Assembly (NCBI RefSeq): GCF_000200595.1 | Contig: NC_014810.2 | Location: 434,001-498,000 of the forward strand | Reading direction: 5' to 3' | DNA length: 64,000 nt | Source of the DNA: Helicobacter felis ATCC 49179 | Lineage (GTDB): Bacteria > Campylobacterota > Campylobacteria > Campylobacterales > Helicobacteraceae | Shown here: piece by piece, positions 56,638 through 64,000 of the stretch | How positions within the stretch are numbered: the stretch's first letter is position 1 | Layout of the letters: each line of letters begins with the position of its first letter | Program-made: the position numbers and the translations under genes | The notes under the pieces: generated by a model | What the model saw: only the letters and a program-made list of their open reading frames with translations | The model's database searches: none | Told to the model about the DNA's origin: nothing

Positions 56638-57288
56638 TTAACGCTTATAACAGGGCATGTAGAGGGGCAAACGGCCATAATAGCGGTAATGCTCCGAGCG
56701 GGTGAAATCGATGCGCTTAATGGTGCTCTCAATCAAATCTTCATAGAGGCGGTTATAGCCACAAGTGTTTCCACTCACGCTTCCATCAATGTAAAGCACG
56801 CGTTTATTGAGCACATTATCCCACCAATCCAAGATAAAATGCGACCCTACCAGCATTTTAGAATAGACAGAATACCCATTCACAGCGTAAAAATCTGTAG
56901 GGACTTTTGAGCAGTAAAACTGCCCCCCATGCCAGTAACAGCGATTGCTTCTAGCGTGATCGATGAGGGTGTAATTGTAGGTATAAACGGGCAGGGCTGA
57001 GATATTGCGCACCACATGCACATAGATCACATTTTTAGCTTGGGATAGGGGGAAGTCTTGGGCTTTAAAGACATTGTAGAAGCCTAGTTGTTGCAATTCG
57101 TAGACGATAAAGGAAAGATAATAGGAGCTTACCATGTCCTCTTTGTCATGCACCACAACAATGGGCGAATTATAATTGAAAGCATAATCTCCGCGCACCT
57201 CAGAGAAATAGCCCATGTTAAGGCGGTGGCAACCGGTGAATAAAAACATGGCGAGCACCGACACAGCTAAAAAATGATAGATTCGCAT
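56638..57288 (-). CDS. Putative lipoprotein of unknown function
   Basis: A 216-residue exported protein with signal sequence ending LFTGC (lipobox, Cys about residue 20), unusually rich in Tyr and His. Two cysteines in the later half (CYWHGGQFYC) suggest a disulfide. A homologous gene lies between queD and surE in H. pylori as I remember it. GAGGA five bases upstream supports the ATG at 57288 over the GTG at 57300. Function unknown. Confidence 0.7.
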   Translation of the reverse strand: MRIYHFLAVSVLAMFLFTGCHRLNMGYFSEVRGDYAFNYNSPIVVVHDKEDMVSSYYLSFIVYELQQLGFYNVFKAQDFPLSQAKNVIYVHVVRNISALPVYTYNYTLIDHARSNRCYWHGGQFYCSKVPTDFYAVNGYSVYSKMLVGSHFILDWWDNVLNKRVLYIDGSVSGNTCGYNRLYEDLIESTIKRIDFTRSEHYRYYGRLPLYMPCYKR

Positions 57289-57337
57289 AAATATCCTCAC
57301 ACTCCCATTTTACTACAAAGTTTGCAAAGTTTGCGCA

Positions 57338-58105
57338 TTATAGCCATTCTTGCAGAGTTTGCAAGTCAGCATAACTGGTTAGATTTAGAGTGATGGGGGT
57401 GATGGAGACAAACCCTTGAGCGATCGCCTCAAAATCGCTTAGATCTCCCTCTCTATCCTCCCATTTTAAAGGATTAAGCCCCAACCAACAATACTGCTTG
57501 CCTTTAGGGTCTGTTTTGAGGTGGACATTGTTAGTATAAAGTCGTCTGCCCTTTTGGGTGATTTTGATACCTCTATGGGCACCTTGAGGAATATTGACAT
57601 TGAGAAATTTGCGGGCATTGAGACTAAAAGGGAAACCTTTTTGTAAAAAACGCTGCACTAATTCTAGGGCGACTTGGGTCGCATGCGTGAAATCGTGCCG
57701 GGCAAATTTAGAGCGATCTTGAATGCTTTGAGAGAGGGCAATGGAGGGGATTTTATGCAGAGTGCCCTCAATCGCACCTGCTACCGTGCCTGAGTAAAGC
57801 ACATCTTCACCCATGTTAGAACCATGATTAATGCCTGAGATGATCAGATCAAAAGGGCGTTGGCTCATGGAGATTGCCAAACACACACAATCGCTAGGTG
57901 TGCCATCATCCACGCGGAAATAATCCTGCCCAATCTCTTCAATACGCAAAGGCAAACTAATGGTAATTCCATGCCCGCACGCCGATCGCTCGTTCTTGGG
58001 AGCGACCACCATAACATCAGCCACAGCACTTAGTGCCTCTCTGAGAGCTAAAAGTCCTCTAGCCTCATAACCATCATCATTGGTCAGCAAAATATGAGGT
58101 TTCAT
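57338..58105 (-). CDS. surE: 5'-nucleotidase SurE
   Basis: Stationary-phase survival phosphatase acting on nucleoside monophosphates. LLTNDDGYEARGL (metal aspartates at residues 8-9), VAPKNERSACGHGIT and ISGINHGSNMGEDVLYSGTVA carry the active-site residues. Length 255. ATGA overlap with ispA. Confidence 0.96.
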   Translation of the reverse strand: MKPHILLTNDDGYEARGLLALREALSAVADVMVVAPKNERSACGHGITISLPLRIEEIGQDYFRVDDGTPSDCVCLAISMSQRPFDLIISGINHGSNMGEDVLYSGTVAGAIEGTLHKIPSIALSQSIQDRSKFARHDFTHATQVALELVQRFLQKGFPFSLNARKFLNVNIPQGAHRGIKITQKGRRLYTNNVHLKTDPKGKQYCWLGLNPLKWEDREGDLSDFEAIAQGFVSITPITLNLTSYADLQTLQEWL

Positions 58106-58992
58106 GCCAATTCCTTAAGCAAAATCTGTAGATAGAAAGCTAGAGCAGTGGGGAACGCCTGCAAGGCCTCTAATAATTCCCCTCTGAGATTTTGCAAGTA
58201 ATCTTGAGCTTTTTGAAGCCCCAAAAGATTGACATAGTTATTCTTAAAGGTGTCTAGTTGAGTGCTTTTGCCCGATTCTTCAGGGCTTTGGGTGCGATCG
58301 ATGATGTCATCGCGCACTTGAAAAAATAACCCTAGTTTTAGCCCAAAAGTAAAGAGAGAATGACTTATATCTGTCTCCAAAGAATCGCAGACAATAAGCG
58401 CGCCCATTTTTAGACTCGCCGCGATGAGTTTAGCGGTCTTTAGGGTGTGTAGGGTTTCTAGCTGTTGCAGATTAAGGGTTTGGTGCTCAAAATGACAATC
58501 TAAAGCCTGCCCTAAAACCATCCCTCCAATCCCGCCACATTGGGCTAGAGTGGTGATTAAAGAAATTTTGAGACGATCGGGTAGGGAGTTAGTCGCCAAC
58601 AACTCAAAAGCATAAGTGTTGAGTCCATCGCCCACTAAGGTTGCGGTGGTTTCATCATAGCTTTTATGCAAGGTAGGGTGGTAGCGCCGTGTGTCGGCGT
58701 TGTCCATACAAGGCAGGTCGTCATGGATGAGCGAATAGGTGTGCAGCACTTCTAAAGCGAGAGCTATAGGAAAACACGCATGGATAGTCTCTATCTTCTC
58801 TTCAAAGGCGCAGAGCACCGCCAAAAAGAGTTTAGGTCTAAAGCGTTTGCCTCCATTTTCTAGCATTTCCCAAAAGGCTTTTTCAAAAAAAGGATGGAAG
58901 GTGTCTAATCTTGGTTTAGCTTTGTGGAGATACTCTTCAAAAGCTTCACAAACATGAGTATAAAAACTTAAGGAGACTTTAGAGACGGACAT
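58102..58992 (-). CDS. ispA: Farnesyl/geranyl diphosphate synthase
   Basis: Chain-length-determining prenyltransferase making farnesyl diphosphate. First aspartate motif DDLPCMDNADTRR (near residue 96) and second DDIID (near 230), with GGKRFRPKLFL at the N-terminus. ATG 58992 (296 residues) is preferred over a TTG three codons earlier because AAGGA is well spaced for it. Overlaps the PDZ gene by 14 bases. Confidence 0.93.
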   Translation of the reverse strand: MSVSKVSLSFYTHVCEAFEEYLHKAKPRLDTFHPFFEKAFWEMLENGGKRFRPKLFLAVLCAFEEKIETIHACFPIALALEVLHTYSLIHDDLPCMDNADTRRYHPTLHKSYDETTATLVGDGLNTYAFELLATNSLPDRLKISLITTLAQCGGIGGMVLGQALDCHFEHQTLNLQQLETLHTLKTAKLIAASLKMGALIVCDSLETDISHSLFTFGLKLGLFFQVRDDIIDRTQSPEESGKSTQLDTFKNNYVNLLGLQKAQDYLQNLRGELLEALQAFPTALAFYLQILLKELA

Positions 58993-59977
58993 AAATTTCA
59001 AGTCCTTTTCTTAAGATCAACATCTCAATATATCCTTGCATAGAGGCCGCACTCAAGGCTCTTTGCAAGGCGCGGTGCGGGGGAAGCCAGTTGACCAATA
59101 CCGGCCTTTTGTTGATCCATTTGATGCGATCCCCGACTCTAAGCACATTGAGAGGATAGCGAAGATGGCGCGCCTGTGTGATAGTGAGCTTGTCATCTAG
59201 GACAATTCCAAAACGCTCTAAGAAGGTATCTGGCAGTAAAAAGCCTCCATAACGGCGGCCTACTTTGACCTTAAACTCTTTGAGTGTATCGCCTCGTCTG
59301 ATGCTTATATGTGCAAGACTTCCATAGGTCAAGTTGCTCACCACCCACTCAAAGGCATTGGGGTTGGCGATGTGTTCTCCATTGATACTTATGATCACAT
59401 CCCGCTCCACAAAGGGGTTGTTCGCAAAAAAAGGATCGATGCGCTCCACAACCATCCCCTCCCCCACACGCACCCCAATATCCCCATAATAAGGTGTCTT
59501 TTGCGCCAAAAAGCGTTTGAGATACTTGGTTTCTATAAAAGAGTGGCCACCCACCCCTATGCCATAAATTTGATAGCAGATATTACTCACCACCGCATTA
59601 GTGGGCACGGGTGCAGAGAATTTAGCAAAGTCTAAAAAACCTTTTTGTCTTTCTAAAATTTTGCCTAGAAGCGCGTCTTGTTTGACACTTGCCAAAGGAT
59701 ACCTATAGGCCCTAGAGTCCATATCTAAGAGGTGGTAAGCAAATCGAGTTTTGGGCGCGTTGATGAGGTAAAAACCCATAAAAGGATCGGCTTTGAGAAT
59801 TTTTACCCCTTTAGGAGGTGTAAGAGATCGCAAAAATGCGACCTGGTGTTTTTGCCACTCTAGTGAGAGGCTGTCCCCTCGAGTGGCCAAGTGATGGTAA
59901 CGCACGCATTGTGAAAAATTATAAGCCCCCAAGGGCATAAGAAACACAAAGGCAAGAGAAAGATTTTTGAGCGTCAA
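58979..59977 (-). CDS. Exported PDZ-domain protein
   Basis: A 332-residue protein with an N-terminal signal-like helix (NLSLAFVFLMPLGAY) and a PDZ domain near residues 165-240 (IGVRVGEGMVVERIDPFF, VIISINGEHIANPNAFEWVV). No protease catalytic triad is seen, so it is more likely a periplasmic binding or scaffold protein. TTG start. A matching gene lies beside ybaB in H. pylori as I recall. Confidence 0.72.
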   Translation of the reverse strand: MTLKNLSLAFVFLMPLGAYNFSQCVRYHHLATRGDSLSLEWQKHQVAFLRSLTPPKGVKILKADPFMGFYLINAPKTRFAYHLLDMDSRAYRYPLASVKQDALLGKILERQKGFLDFAKFSAPVPTNAVVSNICYQIYGIGVGGHSFIETKYLKRFLAQKTPYYGDIGVRVGEGMVVERIDPFFANNPFVERDVIISINGEHIANPNAFEWVVSNLTYGSLAHISIRRGDTLKEFKVKVGRRYGGFLLPDTFLERFGIVLDDKLTITQARHLRYPLNVLRVGDRIKWINKRPVLVNWLPPHRALQRALSAASMQGYIEMLILRKGLEIYVRL

Positions 59978-59980
59978 AAT

Positions 59981-60286
59981 CTATTTGCCACCAAAAGGAT
60001 TAAAACCACCGAGCATGCCAAAGGCCGAGTTTTTGCGCGCCTCCTCCACCTGCTTGTAGGCTTCGTTTAACGCACTCATTAAATAAATCTGCAAAGCTTC
60101 TTTATCCTCCAAAAGACTATCATCAATCTGAATATCTAACACTTCCCCCGCGCCATTGAGCTTAACTTTGACAAGTCCGCCTCCACTCTTGGTGTTAAAC
60201 TCTGTATCTTTATTTTTTTCTTCCATATCTTTTAGCTGATCTTGAAGTTGGGATAAAAGCCCACCTAATTGACTAAAATCTAACAT
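59981..60286 (-). CDS. YbaB/EbfC family nucleoid-associated protein
   Basis: Small DNA-binding protein of 101 residues. The central GGGLVKVKLNGAGEVLDIQIDD and the final ALNEAYKQVEEARK are the family signatures; C-terminal GGFNPFGGK. It starts three bases after panD's stop, in the operon clpA-panD-ybaB-PDZ gene. Confidence 0.92.
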   Translation of the reverse strand: MLDFSQLGGLLSQLQDQLKDMEEKNKDTEFNTKSGGGLVKVKLNGAGEVLDIQIDDSLLEDKEALQIYLMSALNEAYKQVEEARKNSAFGMLGGFNPFGGK

Positions 60287-60289
60287 GAA

Positions 60290-60646
60290 TCAATCCTCTT
60301 TTTGCAAGATAGTGTTGTTATTGTCTAACAAAACGACATGGGGTTTGTGCGCAGAAACATGATCGAGGGGAATTTGTGCATAAGCAAGGATAATCACCTG
60401 ATCGCCAATTTGCACCTTGCGGCTAGCCGCACCATTCACGCAAATTTCATTGTCTGTGCCCATAATGGCATAGGTGCTGAAACGCTCCCCATTATTAATA
60501 TTAACCACATCTACTTGCATCCATTCTTGGAGTTTAGCCGCTTGCATCAGGTGCTTGCCAATGGTGATAGAGCCCTGATAGTGTAAATTTGCATCTGTTA
60601 CCACTGCGCGGTGGATTTTAGTATAAAGAACAGAAACGGAAAGCAT
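60290..60646 (-). CDS. panD: Aspartate 1-decarboxylase PanD
   Basis: Makes beta-alanine for pantothenate and coenzyme A. The pro-enzyme cleaves itself between Gly25 and Ser26 in YQGSITI to form the pyruvoyl cofactor; KIHRA and [12 protein letters not shown] follow the family. Length 118. Nine bases after clpA with AAGGA before the ATG. Confidence 0.96.
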   Translation of the reverse strand: MLSVSVLYTKIHRAVVTDANLHYQGSITIGKHLMQAAKLQEWMQVDVVNINNGERFSTYAIMGTDNEICVNGAASRKVQIGDQVIILAYAQIPLDHVSAHKPHVVLLDNNNTILQKED

Positions 60647-60654
60647 CGAATTCC

Positions 60655-62862
60655 TTAGGTATCTCGAATTTTTTTATGACTCTTCTGCTTGGAGGTAAGG
60701 CAGATCTCTTGTTTTTTCATAGAAACTCGTATGCCTCCTCCCTCTTTGAGACCTCCAAAGAGAATTGCATCACTGAGTTTAACTTTGATATGATCGTGCA
60801 CTAACTTTTGCATCACCCGCGCTCCTAAAGGGTCTTTGAGGCAAAGAGAGGCTAGATGTGTGGCCACGCTTTTATCTAGGGTGAGAGTAATATTTTTAGG
60901 AGCTAGAAGGGTTTCTAGCTTGTGGAACTCTTTGCGTGCGATGCGCTCCAAATGCTCTAAAGTCAAGGGGTTAAAGGTCAAAATCGCATCTAAGCGGGAT
61001 CGTAACTCAGTGCTTAATAAATCTTTTAAAGCCCGACTATATTTATGACTACGATCCTCTAAAAATCCTAGAGACCCCAACGCATCGCTACCGGCATTGG
61101 AAGTTAGAATCAAAATTGCGTGTTTAAAATCCCCCTTGCGCCCGCTATTGTCCGTAAGCGTAGCGTTGTCTGTGATCTGCAAGAGTAAATCGTAAATGTT
61201 TGGATGGGCTTTTTCGATCTCATCGAGTAGTAGCACACAATGAGGGTGTTTGCGAATCGCATTGACTAAAAGTCCGCCTTGATCAAAGCCCACATAGCCA
61301 GAGGGCGCGCCAATGAGTTTGGAAATACTATGGGCTTCTTTGTATTCGCTCATGTCAAAGCGTTCTAGGTGCAAGTGCATGTGCTTGGCTAGGGCTTTGG
61401 CTAATTCTGTCTTGCCCACCCCACTAGGTCCTACAAATAAAAAACTCGCAATAGGTTTTTGCTCTCCAACTAAGCCGGAGGCGTGGATTTTGATGGCTTT
61501 TACGAGGTGTTCAATGGCGCCATCTTGCGCAACAACCTCTTTTTTAAGTTGCTCTTCCAAATTTTTAAGATGATTTTTGTGTTCAAGACTGATATGAGAT
61601 TTAGGGATGGCGATTTTAGAAGAGAGGGCGTTTTCTATATCCTCTTTGGAAATCAAAGGTGCTTTGGTGCTTGGGGCGTAAATTTTTTTAAATGAACCGG
61701 CCATGTCCATCAAATCAATGGCTTTATCTGGGAGAAAATTTTCATGCAAATAATGCATTGAAAGATCTACGCAAGCCTTGAGCGCCTCCTTGCTATAACG
61801 CACATGGTGATGCCGTTCGTAATAGCTTGAGAGGTTGTCTAAAATGCCGTAACAATCCTGCTTGGAGGGTTCTAAAATATCAATTTTACTAAAACGCCGG
61901 CAAAAGGCTTTGTCTTTTTCCAAAACAGAACGAAACTCTTCAAAAGTGGTCGCGCCAATACAGCTCAAAGACCCATCAGCAAGCATGGGTTTTAAAATAT
62001 TTGCCCCATCTAATGCGCCAGCACTAGAGGCTCCCGCTCCTAATATGGTATGGATTTCATCAATGAATAGAATACTTCCCTTATCCCGTTGCAATTCTCT
62101 TAGCGTCTTTTTAAGCCGTTTTTCAAATTCGCCTCTATACTTGCTCCCAGCGACCATCGCGCTTAAATCCAAAGCATAAATTGTGCGCTCTAGCAAGAAA
62201 GAGGGCACCTCTTTTTGGACAATCTTGAGGGCAAGTCCTTCGGCAATCGCCGTTTTGCCAACTCCCGGCTCACCCACCAGTAGGGGGTTATTTTTCTTGC
62301 GCCGTCCCAAAATTTCAATCACCCTAGCAATTTCTTTATCTCTATGAGAAACCGGATCGATACGCGCTTCTTGCGCTAATGCATTAAGATTTTTAGCAAA
62401 CTTCTGCAAGGCTGAGATTTTTTCTTTGGAAAAAGAAAGGGGGGGATGTTCTAAGATGCGCACTTCATCAATTTGAAAAGAAGTCAAAACTTTGGCACTG
62501 TAGCTTCTATTTTCCTGCAACAAAACGAGCAAGAAATCTTGGACATCCATGACACGATAATGTGACTCTTTGGCATAATCATCTAGCGCGCAGAGGAGAT
62601 CAAAAAGTTCCTTATTTTGCTTGGGCCGTTTGCGATTCTCTGTGTCTACAGAAGAGGGCACATGCTCGAGTAGGTAGTTTTGTACCATCTGTTTAGCGTC
62701 CACAATGTCCATATCAAGCTGTTTTAAGAAGTGTTGCACCTCTTTATCATTGAGCATGACCAAGAAGATGTGCTCGACTGTAACATAGTGGTGCGCTAAT
62801 TTAGTGGCTAAAGCAGTAGCAGAATTAATAATACGATAAAGCCTTGTAGTGATGGAGGGCAT
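60655..62862 (-). CDS. clpA: ATP-dependent Clp protease ATP-binding subunit ClpA
   Basis: Unfoldase for ClpP. N-domain with repeats (residues 1-140), then two AAA+ modules: [13 protein letters not shown] (first Walker A, near 200) with FIDEIH, and [14 protein letters not shown] (second, near 480) with LLDEIEKAH and [12 protein letters not shown]. No ClpB-type long middle coil. Length 735. The gene immediately upstream on the same strand is a Usp protein, not clpS. Confidence 0.95.
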   Translation of the reverse strand: MPSITTRLYRIINSATALATKLAHHYVTVEHIFLVMLNDKEVQHFLKQLDMDIVDAKQMVQNYLLEHVPSSVDTENRKRPKQNKELFDLLCALDDYAKESHYRVMDVQDFLLVLLQENRSYSAKVLTSFQIDEVRILEHPPLSFSKEKISALQKFAKNLNALAQEARIDPVSHRDKEIARVIEILGRRKKNNPLLVGEPGVGKTAIAEGLALKIVQKEVPSFLLERTIYALDLSAMVAGSKYRGEFEKRLKKTLRELQRDKGSILFIDEIHTILGAGASSAGALDGANILKPMLADGSLSCIGATTFEEFRSVLEKDKAFCRRFSKIDILEPSKQDCYGILDNLSSYYERHHHVRYSKEALKACVDLSMHYLHENFLPDKAIDLMDMAGSFKKIYAPSTKAPLISKEDIENALSSKIAIPKSHISLEHKNHLKNLEEQLKKEVVAQDGAIEHLVKAIKIHASGLVGEQKPIASFLFVGPSGVGKTELAKALAKHMHLHLERFDMSEYKEAHSISKLIGAPSGYVGFDQGGLLVNAIRKHPHCVLLLDEIEKAHPNIYDLLLQITDNATLTDNSGRKGDFKHAILILTSNAGSDALGSLGFLEDRSHKYSRALKDLLSTELRSRLDAILTFNPLTLEHLERIARKEFHKLETLLAPKNITLTLDKSVATHLASLCLKDPLGARVMQKLVHDHIKVKLSDAILFGGLKEGGGIRVSMKKQEICLTSKQKSHKKIRDT

Positions 62863-62878
62863 TAGCGACCTTTAAAAT

Positions 62879-63295
62879 TCATTTGGCAACTAAAACAGGA
62901 ATAGGAGAATTATCAATAAAGCTATTTTGATGAGAACCAAAAATCTTGTAAAAGGCAGAAGATTCGCTTGCACCAATGACCAAGAGATCAAAACCGGGCG
63001 CCATTTCCAAGATCACATCTACCGGACTACCCACTTTGAGTAAGCCTTCGCATGCAATACCCTCCTGTTTTAATAGCTCACTAAATTCTTCCAACAATTG
63101 ATTGGATTGTTCGTGGGCAATGACTTCAGCCTGACTATAGTTCATAATCCCACTCTCTGGGTAAATGAGTACCTCTGGACTCACATGCACAAGTGTTAAA
63201 TGGACATCTTTAAGCTTTTTAAAGAGTTTGAGGGTTGCCTCTAATCCAGTCCTGCATTCTTGTGTGTCGCTGATTCCAAAAAGCACCCTTAGCAT
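62879..63295 (-). CDS. Universal stress protein (UspA family)
   Basis: A 138-residue soluble Usp-fold protein: VLFGISDTQECRTGLEATL at the N-terminus, LTLVHVSPEV, and the nucleotide-loop-like end LLVIGASESSAFYKIFGSHQNSFIDNSPIPVLVAK, where GSHQNSFID partly replaces the usual GSVSxxV. ATP binding is therefore uncertain. First gene of the clpA operon with a TATAAT promoter, divergent from bioD. Confidence 0.85.
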   Translation of the reverse strand: MLRVLFGISDTQECRTGLEATLKLFKKLKDVHLTLVHVSPEVLIYPESGIMNYSQAEVIAHEQSNQLLEEFSELLKQEGIACEGLLKVGSPVDVILEMAPGFDLLVIGASESSAFYKIFGSHQNSFIDNSPIPVLVAK

Positions 63296-63323
63296 GCGCC
63301 ACCTTTACATAGTTGTTAAAGCC

Positions 63324-63329
63324 ATTATA
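63324..63329 (-). promoter_or_regulatory. -10 box of the usp-clpA operon
   Basis: Minus-strand TATAAT about 28 bases before the usp start, giving a leader of about 20 nucleotides. It lies in the 85-base divergent gap between usp and bioD. Confidence 0.55.
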
Positions 63330-63380
63330 AGAGAAATAAGCTTAAGCTTTTGCGTTAGAAATGTATAAAGGATTTCTTGA

Positions 63381-64000
63381 ATGTATGCCCCTATCTTTGT
63401 GAGCGCAACCAATACGGGCGTGGGCAAAACCACCTTGTCTTTAGAAATTGCTAGGTTGTGTAAGGCGCGTGGAATCAAAACTCTCTTAGCTAAACCCATT
63501 GAAACCGGTGTCAATTCAGAAGAGGAGAGCGATGCAGAGTTATTTCTACAAGAAAACTTACAAACAGAGGCGCATTTAAGCTTAGAAGACATTAGTTTTT
63601 GTCGCTATGTTTTAGGAGCTAGTCCCTTTGTGGCGACTCGTTTTGAACCCCACATTGTGATAGATTTTAAGGAAATTAAAAGAAAACTTGACATGCTACA
63701 GGAGCGTTGCAATCTGCTCATTGTAGAGGGTGTGGGAGGGTTGTTGGCCCCCTTAGATGCCAAAAATAAGATCATCGATCTTTGCCTATTTCTTAAGGCA
63801 AGACTTTTGATTGTCAATACCGATCATCTAGGCATGCTCAACAATCTCCTTTTAAATCAAGAATATCTCAATGCCCATAAAATTTCTCACCACATGCTCA
63901 TCAATGTGCGCGATAGACGCGCCTACACTCAGATCTGCAAACCCTACATTGAGCACCTCAACACGACCTTAAAAACCCCTATTTTGGAGTTCCCCGAGCA
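63381..64000 (+). CDS. bioD: Dethiobiotin synthetase BioD (3' end outside window)
   Basis: ATP-dependent carboxylation and ring closure of diaminopelargonate in biotin synthesis. The P-loop SATNTGVGKTTLS, KPIETGV and VEGVGGLLAPL are BioD signatures. AAGGA eight bases upstream supports the ATG at 63381. The frame stays open to the end of the window after about 206 codons, close to the full length of the family. Confidence 0.93.
   Translation, partial: MYAPIFVSATNTGVGKTTLSLEIARLCKARGIKTLLAKPIETGVNSEEESDAELFLQENLQTEAHLSLEDISFCRYVLGASPFVATRFEPHIVIDFKEIKRKLDMLQERCNLLIVEGVGGLLAPLDAKNKIIDLCLFLKARLLIVNTDHLGMLNNLLLNQEYLNAHKISHHMLINVRDRRAYTQICKPYIEHLNTTLKTPILEFPE

Overview
The window is a dense, mostly co-directional stretch of an epsilonproteobacterial (Campylobacterota) chromosome, almost certainly a gastric, non-pylori Helicobacter. 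The gene blocks match Helicobacter order as I remember it: topA-flaB-motility accessory factor; mfd-ccmA-csd1-csd2-folC-lptE-leuS-secF-secD-yajC-nhaA-addA; eda-edd/zwf-pgl-glk; ligA-cheV-aspS-adk-ppa; lpxB-hypA-flgE; queE-queD-surE-ispA; and PDZ protein-ybaB-panD-clpA near bioD. The blocks are joined in an order unlike H. pylori, and several genes are not ones I associate with H. pylori. Candidate sigma54 promoters precede flaB and flgE, as expected for middle-class flagellar genes of Helicobacter. I saw no tRNA, rRNA, CRISPR array or insertion sequence.

Layout. 1-6 kb: the 3' part of rimO, a tandem TOBE-like protein, a Met/Tyr/Pro-rich putative lipoprotein, an isolated napB, a radical SAM protein and topA. 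6-9.6 kb: flaB and a Maf-type flagellin glycosylation factor. 9.6-16.5 kb: an accessory-looking region with a GRDP-like protein, a small HTH-like protein and a Cj0069-like ATP-grasp enzyme. It ends in a three-gene unit (Ser/Thr kinase, von Willebrand A protein, PP2C phosphatase) resembling the TerY-P triad. A TATAAT box precedes this unit, followed by twelve perfect copies of an 8-bp repeat. 16.5-33 kb: a long minus-strand operon of cell-shape, folate, LPS-transport, translation and secretion genes, plus nhaA and addA. 33-41.5 kb: a complete glucose-uptake, phosphorylation and Entner-Doudoroff cluster on divergent strands. 41.5-49.4 kb: ligA (with an unusually large cysteine-rich zinc region), cheV, aspS, adk, ppa, a DUF507 gene and carA. 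49.4-64 kb: mainly minus-strand operons for lipid A, hydrogenase/urease nickel maturation, the flagellar hook, a RecJ split into two reading frames, queuosine and isoprenoid genes, panD, clpA and a Usp protein, ending in the 5' part of bioD.

The strongest candidate for an unusual system is the kinase/VWA/PP2C triad at 11.8-16.5 kb. Its phosphatase carries a roughly 550-residue predicted coiled-coil insertion, and its mRNA leader carries an octanucleotide repeat of the kind that changes length by slippage. This suggests length-variable expression of a phosphorylation-based stress or defence signalling module. Other points worth checking are the multi-CxxC expansion in LigA, the split RecJ, the orphan NapB with its Met-rich neighbour, and the GRDP-like protein.
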